Source: Streptomyces sp. DI166 | GTDB lineage: Bacteria > Actinomycetota > Actinomycetes > Streptomycetales > Streptomycetaceae | Length of the DNA: 64,000 nt | Reading direction: 5' to 3' | Assembly (NCBI RefSeq): GCF_900091315.1 | Contig: NZ_FLSP01000006.1 | Span: 62,001 to 126,000, forward strand | In this document: positions 44,258 to 52,241 of the stretch, piece by piece | Layout of the letters: each line of letters opens with the position of its first letter | Numbering within the stretch: position 1 is the first letter of the stretch | Made by a program: the position numbers and the translations under genes | Notes under the pieces: model-generated | The model's database searches: none | Seen by the model: only the letters and a program-made list of their open reading frames with translations | Told to the model about the DNA's origin: nothing

Positions 44258-44929
44258 ATGCGCGCCACCCGCAAGACCATGAAGCTGTTTGCCCTTGGAC
44301 TGGCTGCCGCAGCCGCTCTGACCACCACGGCCTGCGAGCAGGAAGGCAACGACAAGACCCAGGACAGCACCAGCCCGTCCGCCGGCTCCGCGCGCACACC
44401 GGACGCCGATTCGAGCGGCGAGGGCACGCAGGACTCCGGCGCGACCGGGACCGGCGATTCCGGCAGCCAGGACAGCACGTACCGCTTTGCGGACCGACAG
44501 ACCCCGCCCAAGGGTTCGGTCTGTGACAACGGCGGTCAGGGCCCCTACGGCGCGATTGAGTCCGTCACTTTCGGCGGCGAGGCCCCGAACACGGTGATCG
44601 GGATGGTGCTGGGTTACTTCGAGTGCGTCGACGAGGGCGCCGTCTTCAAGCCGTCCAGCGCGAGAGGGTCGGCGACGGACGTACTGCTGGACGACAGCCA
44701 CCTCAAGATCGTCGTGAGCGGCAAGCTCGCGAGCGACCTGGGCACGAAGACGCCGGACGCCAACACCTTCGTCAAGCAACTCGCCGAGATGCAGGACAAC
44801 GGCGAACTCGGCGGCCTCAAGTCCCCGAAGTTCTACTTCCGAATCGACGCCCCGTCCGACGACGTGAACGCGATGCCGGACAACGAGTCCCACATCATCT
44901 TCCTCTACCAGGTCACCGACGGCGACTGA
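44258..44929 (+). CDS. Secreted lipoprotein of unknown function
   Basis: A 223-residue lipoprotein with lipobox LTTTAC (Cys26). The mature protein begins with a low-complexity Ser/Gly/Asp/Thr linker (about 28-85), typical of surface-exposed tethers, and then a folded domain of about 135 residues (TYRFADRQTPPKGSVC...FECVDEGAVF...FYFRIDAPSDDVNAMPDNE). Two Cys in the domain (CDNGG and YFECVD) could pair. ATG 44258 has AGGGGAC upstream. Divergent from the CseBC-like regulator, so it may be part of that regulon. Confidence 0.8.
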   Translation: MRATRKTMKLFALGLAAAAALTTTACEQEGNDKTQDSTSPSAGSARTPDADSSGEGTQDSGATGTGDSGSQDSTYRFADRQTPPKGSVCDNGGQGPYGAIESVTFGGEAPNTVIGMVLGYFECVDEGAVFKPSSARGSATDVLLDDSHLKIVVSGKLASDLGTKTPDANTFVKQLAEMQDNGELGGLKSPKFYFRIDAPSDDVNAMPDNESHIIFLYQVTDGD

Positions 44930-44959
44930 GCCGGACGGGCTTTCAGCAAGCCATCGAGG

Positions 44960-45430
44960 TCACGTGTTGGGGCACCGGGCACCCGGTTGGCGCACCATGA
45001 AGACATCGATCGGGTCCTGGTCCTCGACGGTGAATCCATGGCGTTCGTACAGCCGTTGGGCGGGGCTGCCCTGGAGGACGTTCAGGCGGACTGGCATGTT
45101 GTCGGCGTCAGCCCGTTTCAGCACGGTGCGCATGACAGCCGATCCGAGGCCCTGGCCCTGGAGTTAGGGGCTGAGATAGAAGTGCTCCAGCCACAGCCCG
45201 CGGTCCGCCGGCCGCAACGTGACGCAGCCTGCGAAGGCTCCATCAACCTCTACGATCCACGAATACTGGAGGGAGAAGGAATCCCGGGGCCGCTGCCGAA
45301 CCCGGTGCTCGTCGAACCGTCCCAGCCGCTCCAGGTCCGGACGCATCACCGTTGCCCGCAACTCCGCTACGGCCTCGACGTCCTCCGGCTGTGCGGACCG
45401 CAGCGCCCAGTGGGCGCCTTCCTGTCTCAC
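44960..45430 (-). pseudogene. GNAT acetyltransferase gene with in-frame TAA
   Basis: The frame reads a complete GNAT-family N-acetyltransferase of about 155 residues: HWALRSAQPEDVEAVAELR, WIVEVDGAFAGCVTLRPAD, LWLEHFYLSP, then TAA at 45164-45166. The same frame continues without shift as LQGQGLGSAVMRTVLKRAD (acetyl-CoA loop QGxGxG), RLNVLQGSPAQRLYERHGF and a stop at 44960. Homologues have an ordinary residue (often Asp) at the TAA. The codon is flanked by intact motifs, so the loss is recent or the base call is wrong. TAA is rare in this kind of genome. Confidence 0.85.
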
Positions 45431-45431
45431 G

Positions 45432-45869
45432 AAGGTTCCCGAGAACTGCGACGCATTCGACGCGGCTGCCTATGTGCTGAGCGAGTCGTGCACCAACGTC
45501 GTCCGCCACGCGGCCGCTGTTACCGACGTCATCAAGGTGACAGTGGTCCTCAGTGACAGCGTGATCTGCATCGGTGTGCACGACGGCGATCCGCATTTTC
45601 CCGCCGCGATGCCCGCCGAGGCGGAGGCCGCTCACGGCCGCTGTCTCGCCATCGTCTGTCTCTTCGCGGAGCCACTCGGCGGCCGCACTTTCGCCGAGCG
45701 CACCCCTGACGGTGGAAAGACGATGTGGGTCGTGCTGCCCCACGGCGGCGTTCGCGCCACAGGACAGCCGCGTAGGTCGTGCAGTTCGCGGTGGTCGACA
45801 GTCGCTGCTCTCCCAGCCCTCGCGACCACGCCCCTCCGGGCAACCACGCACACGAATCGATCACTATGA
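45432..45869 (+). pseudogene. 5'-truncated anti-sigma-factor-type ATPase (HATPase_c_2)
   Basis: Starting directly beside the GNAT remnant, the plus strand encodes the C-terminal two thirds of a small serine-kinase-like ATPase of the RsbW/SpoIIAB type: AYVLSESCTNVVRHA (N box), GVHDGDPHFP (G1 box), GRCLAIVCLFAEPLGGR and KTMWVVLP. The first helices and strands and any start codon with ribosome-binding site are missing. The upstream part of the open frame is antisense to the acetyltransferase. The tail after WVVLPHGG is low-complexity readthrough and overlaps the next gene's start. Confidence 0.65.
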
Positions 45870-45898
45870 CGCGAACTGCCCCTTTAGGATCAACCCTC

Positions 45899-46410
45899 GT
45901 GACGGAACTCCTCGGCGCTGTCGTACGCCTGCGACCCACCACGCTCCGGGACGTCCCCGCGCTGGCCGCGATTCGAGCCACGCCTGAGGTGCGTGCCCGG
46001 TGGCGGGGGAGTGAGGACCTGGAATCCGAGATCAGGGCCGATCTCGCGCATGCCGGCACCAACTCGTTCACGATCTTCGAAGGCGAGCGGATTGTCGGCA
46101 TGATCCAGTGGCATTCCGAGGACGAGCCCGATTACCGCCACGCGGGCATGGACCTCTTCCTCGACCCCGCGGTGCACGGCCGAGGCGTCGGCACCGACGC
46201 GATCCGCACACTGGCATGCCATCTCGTCGACGATCTCCACTACCACCGTCTGGTCATCGACCCCGCGGCCGACAACGCCGCGGCCATCCGCTGCTACGAG
46301 AAGGTCGGCTCAAACCAGTGGGCATCATGCGCCAGTACGAACGCGGTGCGGACGGGGCCTGGCACGACGGCCTGCTGATGGACCTGCTTGCCGCTGAACT
46401 GGTTCGCTGA
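45899..46410 (+). pseudogene. GNAT acetyltransferase (aminoglycoside 6'-N-acetyltransferase-like) with late frameshift
   Basis: A GNAT protein reads TELLGAVVRLRPTTLRDVPALAAI, VGMIQWHSEDEPDYRHAGMDLFLDP, GRGVGTDAIRTLACHL and DNAAAIRCYEKVG in one frame. Near 46311 one T appears to be missing (GGCTCAAACCA where GGC-TTC-AAA-CCA is expected). The natural C-terminus, PVGIMRQYERGADGAWHDGLLMDLLA, is in the next frame to 46410. This region resembles AAC(6')-type enzymes. Without the shift the product would be about 170 residues; with it, the protein ends with a wrong tail at 46378. GTG 45899 with AGGA upstream is the likely start. A sequencing error cannot be excluded. Confidence 0.75.
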
Positions 46411-46429
46411 CCGCAACCCCCAGGCACGG

Positions 46430-47005
46430 TCAGCCCTGCCGACGGAAATCCACCATGTAGAAGACCTTGTCGTAGCGGCGTTCGCCGACGGCGACGAAGT
46501 CGGGCAGACGCCCGTATTCGACGAAGCCCAGCGACCGGTAGAGGGCCAGGGCATGGGTGTTGTCGCCCCGGGCGTCCAGGGTGAGGACCTCAATTCCTGC
46601 TGCCCGCGCGTCATCGATCAGTGCAGTGGTCAGCGACCGACCAATGCCACGACGTTGGGCAGAAGCAGCCACGGCGATCTTCTCCAGATCGGCATGCGGC
46701 CGATGGGTGGGTCGCCCGTATCGGAGCCAGTATCCGAACCCCACAAGCCGACGGTCGAGGTACGCAACGCGCAGGGCCCCATCCCCGGCCCGCACCGCGG
46801 AGACGACGTGCCGGAGAAGGCCCGCCACCTCATCCGGCGACGGTGGCTCGACCCAGCCCAGGGCGGCACCTCCGCCGACCAGATCCGCGAGTATCCGGTG
46901 AGCCGATTCCGCGAACCGGGCCTCCAACTCGCGATCCGCAGCCAGTCCTTCGGCGTCAAGAAGGAGGGGCTCATGGGTCACACCGCCGGTCACGCCTGGC
47001 AGCAT
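46430..47005 (-). CDS. GNAT-family acetyltransferase
   Basis: A 191-residue acetyltransferase. An N-terminal helical region precedes the GNAT core: VRAGDGALRVAYLDRRLVGFGYW (strands 2-3), ADLEKIAVAASAQRRGIGRSL (acetyl-CoA pyrophosphate loop R-R-G-I-G), DARGDNTHALALYRSLGFVEYGRLPDF and YDKVFYMVDF. Substrate unknown. The ATG at 47005 gives a full-length GNAT; the longer frame to 47146 overlaps the neighbouring oxidoreductase gene. The ribosome-binding site is weak. Confidence 0.85.
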   Translation of the reverse strand: MLPGVTGGVTHEPLLLDAEGLAADRELEARFAESAHRILADLVGGGAALGWVEPPSPDEVAGLLRHVVSAVRAGDGALRVAYLDRRLVGFGYWLRYGRPTHRPHADLEKIAVAASAQRRGIGRSLTTALIDDARAAGIEVLTLDARGDNTHALALYRSLGFVEYGRLPDFVAVGERRYDKVFYMVDFRRQG

Positions 47006-47066
47006 AGCCAGCGCACCAGCCGAAACCGAGTCGGCAGTGGTGGCCCGGGGTACTGGCCGATGCGGC

Positions 47067-48023
47067 TCAGGCACCGTCCCGCGGAGCCAGCACCAACCGG
47101 CCGCGTATCCCGCCCGCAGCAAGGCGATCGTGCGCCTCGGCGGCACGCTCCAGCGGCAGCACGTCGGCCACCCGCAAGGTCAGATCCATGGCGGCGAGTT
47201 CGGCAAGCGCGGCCCCGTCGGCGCTGATCCACTGCTGGTGGACGCGGATACCGCGCAACGGCAGCGGCGCGGAACCGCCGACCACGGTGACGTACGCGCC
47301 CCTCGTGCGGACAGCGGCCAGCGCCCGTACTCCGAGCCCTGCCGTGTCCAACGCGCCACTGACGCCGCCCGGCACCAGGCGGCGGACATCGCCCGCCAGA
47401 TCGGAAGTGTCCCGGCCGACGACCCACTCGGCGCCGAGGCCTCGAACGTAGTCCTCATCGGCAGCCCCGGCCTGGGCGATGACGCGCAGGCCGCGCCGTA
47501 CCGCCAGTTCGACGGCGAAGCCGCCCACGGCTCCGGCGGCCCCCGTGACCAGCAGGGTATCGCCGGCGACGAGGTCGAGCAGATCAAGGGACTGGAGGGC
47601 GGTAAGACCGTTCAAGGGCAGCGTCGCGGCGGCCGCGGCACTGACACCGGGTGGCGCGGGAGCGACGGCCGTGGCGTCCAGGACCAGGTACTCGGCGTAC
47701 GCGCCCACGGAGACATCGAGCAGATCGCGCATGCCGACCACCCGCTGACCCGGTACGAACTCACCAGCCCCCACACCGACTTGGTCGACGATGCCCGCGA
47801 CATCCCATCCAATGCCCGTGCACTCGCGGGCCGTCATCAACCCGGCTTCAACGAGCGCGCCGGAACGGGTGACCAGGTCGACCGGATTGACGGTCGCGGC
47901 CTCGACACGAACGCGCACCTGCCCCGGACCGGGCTCGGGCAGCGGAACAGTCACCAGCTCCAGCACTTCGACGCCGCCATAACCACGGGCGACCACAGCC
48001 CGCATGTGTTCATCAATGCCCAT
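47067..48023 (-). CDS. MDR-family NADP-dependent oxidoreductase (quinone oxidoreductase type)
   Basis: A 318-residue medium-chain dehydrogenase/reductase without the structural zinc Cys set, i.e. of the quinone-reductase/enoyl-reductase type. It has VEVLELVTVPLPEPGPGQVRV, AATVNPVDLVTRSG, the dinucleotide-binding loop VTGAAGAVGGFAVELA and a C-terminal GRLVLAP. It reduces quinone- or enone-like compounds with NADPH (family knowledge). A second Met six codons in (MRAVVARGYGG) is an alternative start. A palindromic site and the stub of an HxlR regulator lie just upstream, a common pairing for this family. Confidence 0.9.
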   Translation of the reverse strand: MGIDEHMRAVVARGYGGVEVLELVTVPLPEPGPGQVRVRVEAATVNPVDLVTRSGALVEAGLMTARECTGIGWDVAGIVDQVGVGAGEFVPGQRVVGMRDLLDVSVGAYAEYLVLDATAVAPAPPGVSAAAAATLPLNGLTALQSLDLLDLVAGDTLLVTGAAGAVGGFAVELAVRRGLRVIAQAGAADEDYVRGLGAEWVVGRDTSDLAGDVRRLVPGGVSGALDTAGLGVRALAAVRTRGAYVTVVGGSAPLPLRGIRVHQQWISADGAALAELAAMDLTLRVADVLPLERAAEAHDRLAAGGIRGRLVLAPRDGA

Positions 48024-48060
48024 GCTGGACGACGATAGGCACGCTGCTCTCCCACAGAAA

Positions 48061-48087
48061 GTAGTTACCTACGGGTGCGTAAGGTAC
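48061..48087. promoter_or_regulatory. HxlR-type operator candidate
   Basis: GTTACCTAC (48064-48072) and GTAAGGTAC (48079-48087) form an imperfect inverted repeat with TACCTACG...CGTAAGGTA as core. It lies between the oxidoreductase start and the regulator stub, as expected for a divergent HxlR-controlled promoter. Confidence 0.5.
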
Positions 48088-48100
48088 GGAAGGGGGAGTC

Positions 48101-48205
48101 ATGCCCGACCGGACTGTCACAGGTCCCGACGCATGCAGACCCGAGGCCAGCGGTCCAGGCCGTGTGCTGCTTCGTTCTCGCGGATCTTCCGCAGCCCAGG
48201 CGTGA
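48101..48205 (+). pseudogene. N-terminal stub of an HxlR-type regulator
   Basis: An ATG with a strong site (GGAAGGGGGAG) opens the frame MPDRTVTGPDACRP, which matches the N-terminus of actinobacterial HxlR regulators up to the conserved Cys that senses electrophiles. After about 14 residues the frame runs into the antisense of the convergent acetyltransferase gene and stops at 48205. The winged-helix domain is gone. This appears to be a regulator gene truncated when the neighbouring segment was joined. Confidence 0.5.
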
Positions 48206-48623
48206 GCGTGGCGTCGTCCATGGGGTGAAAACCGCAGCGTGCGTAGTAGGGGGCGTTCCAGGGGACCTCGGTGAACGTGGTGAGGGTCAGGGCGGGTGAC
48301 CCTTCGCTCCTGGCGTGGGCCGCCAGATGCTCAAGGAGCATGTGGCCGAGTCGGCGTCGCGCGACGTCCGGGTGTACCGACACTTGCTCGACGTGGAAGT
48401 TGCCGTCGACTGGATCGGCGATCAGATAGGCGACCGGGGTGTCGGCGTCGTCGGCAACGACCCAGGCCAGCTCTGCGTGGCAGTAGCGGGCGAGTTCATC
48501 GACCGGGAGTGGTTCGTCCTCGGCGATCTCCGGCATGCCGACATCCCGGAAACACCGCCCGGCGGCCCTCTCGATGTCCTGGAGGATGGGCAGTTCAGTC
48601 AGGCGGACGACTCGGATGCGCAT
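48117..48623 (-). CDS. GNAT-family acetyltransferase
   Basis: A 168-residue acetyltransferase with a full GNAT core: RIRVVRLTELPILQDIERAAG, AWVVADDADTPVAYLIADPVDG, FHVEQVSVHPDVARRRLGHMLLEHL (R-R-R-L-G acetyl-CoA loop) and LTLTTFTEVPWNAPYYARCGF. The phrase TEVPWNAPYY is typical of a common actinobacterial GNAT group of unknown substrate. Its 3' end overlaps the HxlR stub on the other strand. Confidence 0.9.
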   Translation of the reverse strand: MRIRVVRLTELPILQDIERAAGRCFRDVGMPEIAEDEPLPVDELARYCHAELAWVVADDADTPVAYLIADPVDGNFHVEQVSVHPDVARRRLGHMLLEHLAAHARSEGSPALTLTTFTEVPWNAPYYARCGFHPMDDATLTPGLRKIRENEAAHGLDRWPRVCMRRDL

Positions 48624-48701
48624 GAGTGCATTCTCCGCCGCATGCCGATCGGCGCCACTGCATTAGGTGTCCCGCCTGGCCTGTCCAGCAGTCGTGCCGC
48701 G

Positions 48702-49160
48702 TCAGCTCTCGGACTTGATGACTTCCATGGTGAGGTGCGAGATCACTCGGCTGACGCCGGGGATGGTGACGAGCTTGGTCATCTGGAAGACCGCGTAGGC
48801 GTCCGCGTCGGCCACGGCGACCCGCAGGAAGTAGTCGGGTACGCCGAAGACCCGGCGGACTTCGATGACCTCGTCGAGCGCGGAAACGGTCGTCTCGAAG
48901 CGCCGGAGGCTGTCGACGTCGGTGACGGAGACCTCGACGGAGACGATCACCTCCACACCCCGTCCCATGGCTGCCGGATTGACGACGGCCCGGTAACCGG
49001 TGATCACCCCGCGTTCTTCCAGCCGCTTGAGTCGGCGCAGGCACGGCGGGGGTGTCAGCCCGACCCGAGCAGCGAGTTCAACGTTCGACATCCGCCCGTC
49101 CTGACGGAGGTGAAACAAAATGTCGCGATCAATGGAGTCAAGGGATTTATCATTGCTCAC
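48702..49160 (-). CDS. Lrp/AsnC-family regulator, probably leaderless
   Basis: A 152-residue regulator: winged HTH (SIDRDILFHLRQDGRMSNVELAARVGLTPPPCLRRLKRLE) and AsnC effector domain (RGVEVIVSVEVSV, VFGVPDYFLRVAV, IPGVSRVISHLTMEVIK). The frame is open to 49412, but codons before 49160 show no bias. GTG 49160 is preceded by a -10-like TAGAAT ending 7 bases upstream and by no Shine-Dalgarno, which suggests a leaderless mRNA. It is divergent from the M20 peptidase gene across an AT-rich interval, so it probably controls that gene. Confidence 0.88.
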   Translation of the reverse strand: MSNDKSLDSIDRDILFHLRQDGRMSNVELAARVGLTPPPCLRRLKRLEERGVITGYRAVVNPAAMGRGVEVIVSVEVSVTDVDSLRRFETTVSALDEVIEVRRVFGVPDYFLRVAVADADAYAVFQMTKLVTIPGVSRVISHLTMEVIKSES

Positions 49161-49282
49161 AGGGGTGATTCTAGCGTGCAATTCGCAATCGTATGAGGCT
49201 TGATGTTTATTAAAATTGCCCACGTCAGTCAGAGAGTTCGGCTTGTTGTGTTTTGCAGGCCGATGTCGACGTGGAGACACCG

Positions 49283-50494
49283 ATGAGTACTCGTTCCGAC
49301 CTGGTCGCCTCATGGCTCGATTTGCGTGCCGAGGAGATGGTCGATTTCCTGGCTCGCCTGGTGGCCGAACCCACCGAGAACCCGCCCGGGAGAGGCCTGG
49401 GCAGGTGCGCACAGCTTCTGCAAGAGGAGATGCGCCGCCTCGGCCTGGAGCCGGAGCTGATCGAGATCCCCGCTCCGCACACCCTGGAGGACCCCTTCAT
49501 CGTGCGCGGCAGCGCCGGGCAAGGCGGGAAGCTGCTGTACTTCCACGGCCACTACGACGTGGTACCGGCGCAATATCAGGGGCAGTTCGCCCTGCGGCGC
49601 GAAAACGGCAAGCTGTACGGGAGAGGGACCGCCGACATGAAGGGCGGCATCGTCAGCATGGTCTACGGGGCGGCGGCGGCCAAGGAACTCGGGCTGATCA
49701 GGGACGGGCGGATCGTCATCCACCTTGTCCCCGACGAGGAGACCGGCAGCGTCGTCGGAGCGGGCCACCTGCGTGAACACAACCTGATCGACCCGTCCGC
49801 CGTGGCGATGGTGACGGCCGAGCCCAGCGGCACCGGCATCTGGAACGCCGCCCGCGGCGCCATCAGCCTGACGATCTCCTTCGAAGGCCGCGAAGCGCAC
49901 GTCGGACAGGCCGCGTTCGGCATCAACACCTTCGCGCACATGGTTCATGTGGGCCGCCCGCTCCTGGCCTACGCCGAGGAGATGGCCGCCCGGCACACCG
50001 GCTACCCCATGGCCCCCGACGATCCGACCGGTTCGATGGTCGTCGTCGGCGGCCTCAGCGGTGGCGGGTCGAATTTCAACGTCGTTCCCGCGGACGCCTG
50101 GTTCACCGTCGACAGCCGCTTCAACCCCGAAGAGGACCTCTCCGCCGAACTGGAGCGCATGCAGACCCTCATTCGCGACGCGGCAGCCGAGGTCGATGCG
50201 AAGGTCAACGTCGAGGTCATCCAGTTCCAGCCGGCCGCCGGCACCCCGGTCGAGCATCCGGCCGGAGCCGCACTGGCGCGCTGCGTGGAGGAGGTCCGCG
50301 GCGAGCCGGCCAAGCTCGAAATGTGCGGCGGAATCCTGGAGAACCGCTGGTACGGCCAACTCGCCATCCCCGCCTTCGGCTACGGCGCCGGTCGCCTGGA
50401 TGTCTCCCACGGTCCCCACGAGCACGTCGACGAGGAGGAACTGTTCCGCACCGCCGCCGTTTACGCGCTTTACGCAGCCGACGCCCTCGCATGA
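49283..50494 (+). CDS. M20-family metallopeptidase/deacylase
   Basis: A 403-residue zinc enzyme of the ArgE/DapE/carboxypeptidase G2 family. Metal ligands and catalytic residues are visible: H90-x-D92 (YFHGHYDVVP), D118 (RGTADMKGG), E152-E153 (VPDEETGS), E180 (TAEPSG) and a late His (VSHGPHEHVD). The dimerisation lid domain is residues about 190-310 (GREAHVGQAAFGINTF). It hydrolyses an N-acyl or peptide bond of a small amino-acid derivative; the substrate is unknown. ATG 49283 has GGAG upstream; the longer frame to 49253 lacks a site. The divergent Lrp regulator suggests amino-acid-responsive expression. Confidence 0.92.
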   Translation: MSTRSDLVASWLDLRAEEMVDFLARLVAEPTENPPGRGLGRCAQLLQEEMRRLGLEPELIEIPAPHTLEDPFIVRGSAGQGGKLLYFHGHYDVVPAQYQGQFALRRENGKLYGRGTADMKGGIVSMVYGAAAAKELGLIRDGRIVIHLVPDEETGSVVGAGHLREHNLIDPSAVAMVTAEPSGTGIWNAARGAISLTISFEGREAHVGQAAFGINTFAHMVHVGRPLLAYAEEMAARHTGYPMAPDDPTGSMVVVGGLSGGGSNFNVVPADAWFTVDSRFNPEEDLSAELERMQTLIRDAAAEVDAKVNVEVIQFQPAAGTPVEHPAGAALARCVEEVRGEPAKLEMCGGILENRWYGQLAIPAFGYGAGRLDVSHGPHEHVDEEELFRTAAVYALYAADALA

Positions 50495-50916
50495 GGGCCC
50501 CTTCGGGGGCGGAAAGTATCGAAGAACGTCACCGTAAGCAGCGACCTAAACAAATAGCTGAGCTGTCCTTCGAGCTCCGTTAATGAGGAGTCGTACAACA
50601 ACCCGTATTCTGCGATCAGTTCAGCGGTCAGTCAGGTAGCCGAAAGGTGCGCGGCACGGTGGCCGGCCAGCGGGATGTCCTGCTTGGCGAATGCGGCCAC
50701 GGCTCGCTCGAAGTCTTCCCGCTCCTCATCGACAGGCATGGCCGTGGGCGGGTGATTCTGTAGGAGTGGTGCGCGACCTCGACGCTGTCCGATGCCAAGG
50801 CGCACACATTGAACGTCAGGGCGCAGACCGCGCCCGCATCACCACGCCAGTTGTCACCGGGAATTACTCGTGCGCTGTGACCACCTGTTGGTCGCTGAAG
50901 GTTCGTCCCTGCCAAC
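50495..50916. other. Interval without a convincing gene, possible 35-codon ORF
   Basis: On the minus strand 50739-50632 encodes a 35-residue frame (MPVDEERED...FERAVAAFAKQDIPLAGHR) with fairly normal codon use, possibly the 3' tail of a lost gene. No ribosome-binding site or family was recognised. The remaining bases are noncoding with lower GC. Confidence 0.35.
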
Positions 50917-51468
50917 TCACTGCTCCTGCCCGCTCTGGAAGCTTGATCTGCGGATGCGGTGATGCAGCTCGCGCATGGGCTCCTCAAGCTCCGGAACCGG
51001 ACCGGCCACGATGACGCCGGGCGCGATCGCGGTGATCGGCAGAGGCTTCACAGGCGAGGGGGCGATCCCCATGCCTGCCCGCCAACTCGCCAACTGCTCC
51101 GAGGAGGCGGCGTAGACGATGCGGCCCAGACCGACCCAGGCATGGGCGGCTGCGCACATGGGGCAGTGCTCGCCGGAGGTGTAGACAGTTGCGTCCCTCC
51201 GCTCCTGCGCCGTCAGGTGCGCGGCGGCCCAGCGAGCGAGTTCGAACTCCGGGTGGCGTGTCTCGTCCGCTGTGGTGACCTCCCGGTTGCGCTCTTCGGC
51301 CAGCACGGTGCCGTCCGAGGCCACCAGCACAGAACCAAAGGGGAAGTCACCGGCGTGCCACGCCTCCTGAGCCAGCTCTACACACCGCCGTAGGTGTGTC
51401 ATGTCGGCTGCCGAGATCTCCTCGTTCTGAGGATCGGGGCGGTTTCGACCGGACTCGCTGATCGTCAT
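50917..51468 (-). CDS. Nucleoside/guanine deaminase (CDA superfamily)
   Basis: A 183-residue zinc deaminase. The catalytic motif HPE (H72-P73-E74) and the zinc-binding pair C102 and C105 (GEHCPMCAAA) are complete. Further family features are DFPFGSVLV, VLAEERNREV and GLGRIVYAASS. Guanine- and tRNA-adenosine-deaminase-type enzymes usually have HAE; HPE is seen in many actinobacterial homologues. The likely role is nucleobase salvage. The N-terminal 20 residues are nonconserved. AAAGG precedes the ATG. Confidence 0.9.
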   Translation of the reverse strand: MTISESGRNRPDPQNEEISAADMTHLRRCVELAQEAWHAGDFPFGSVLVASDGTVLAEERNREVTTADETRHPEFELARWAAAHLTAQERRDATVYTSGEHCPMCAAAHAWVGLGRIVYAASSEQLASWRAGMGIAPSPVKPLPITAIAPGVIVAGPVPELEEPMRELHHRIRRSSFQSGQEQ

Positions 51469-51558
51469 TTCGTCGTGCCTTTCTTGTGTCGTTGCTGGTA
51501 GCGGCCGCAGCCACCAGGCCAGGCGGCGCCTGCCGCCGGATCGTGTGTCAGCCGCTGG

Positions 51559-52149
51559 TCAGGTATCGGAGCGGTGGACGACAGAGAAGAGGAGTTTCGC
51601 CACGGACCTGGCGCTGCCCTGCAAGTCCTGGCCGATTTGTTCGGGCAGAGCCCCGGCGAGCCACAACGTGGCGAATCCGTGCACGAGCGACCAGGCGGCC
51701 ACCGAGGCCAGCTCCGTCTGCTGGCCCGGCGGGGTATCGGTGGCGGCGACGACCGCGTTCGTGAGGAGGTCCCCGGCGCGGTCTCGTGCCACCGCGAGGG
51801 CCGGTTCGTCCGGGTGGTGCAGGTCGGGGCGGAACATCACCTCGAAGTGGGCGCGGTGGTCGACGGCGAACTGCACGTAGATGACTCCGGCGTCGACCAG
51901 ATCGATCGTCTCGCCGTCACCGGGGTCCAGGGCTTGGGCCAGCAGATCGAAGCCCTCGGTGGCGAGCGCCGTGAGCATGCCGGCCTTGTCCCCGAAGTGA
52001 TGGACCGGCGCCGTGTGCGACACTCCTGCCCGCCGTGCCACATCGCGAAGGCTGAGCAGGCCGAGCCCACGCTCCTCAATGGCCTCGACTGCGGCGGCGA
52101 GGACCGCTCGACGCAGGTCTCCGTGGTGGTAGCGGCCCTCTGGTGCCAT
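51559..52149 (-). CDS. TetR-family repressor
   Basis: A 196-residue regulator. The N-terminal HTH is RYHHGDLRRAVLAAAVEAIEE...LSLRDVARRAGVSHTAPVHHF, a variant typical of the TetR_C_33 (WHG) group, and the C-terminal ligand domain ends LVHGFATLWLAGALPEQIG. ATG 52149 is chosen over the in-frame ATG at 52179 for its GGGGG site and conserved length. It is divergent from the DoxX-like gene; the palindrome at 52199-52217 lies between them. Confidence 0.92.
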   Translation of the reverse strand: MAPEGRYHHGDLRRAVLAAAVEAIEERGLGLLSLRDVARRAGVSHTAPVHHFGDKAGMLTALATEGFDLLAQALDPGDGETIDLVDAGVIYVQFAVDHRAHFEVMFRPDLHHPDEPALAVARDRAGDLLTNAVVAATDTPPGQQTELASVAAWSLVHGFATLWLAGALPEQIGQDLQGSARSVAKLLFSVVHRSDT

Positions 52150-52198
52150 GCTGCGCCCCCATCCATCTTTCCATTGCATAGATCTTGCGACGGCGCTA

Positions 52199-52217
52199 AT
52201 CTTACCATCGTTAAGAT
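52199..52217. promoter_or_regulatory. TetR operator candidate
   Basis: The inverted repeat ATCTTA-ccatcgt-TAAGAT lies midway between the divergent tetR and doxX-like genes, in an AT-rich gap. The position and size (19 bp) fit a TetR operator controlling both promoters. Confidence 0.7.
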
Positions 52218-52241
52218 CAGATCTCGTAGGAGGGAATCGAC

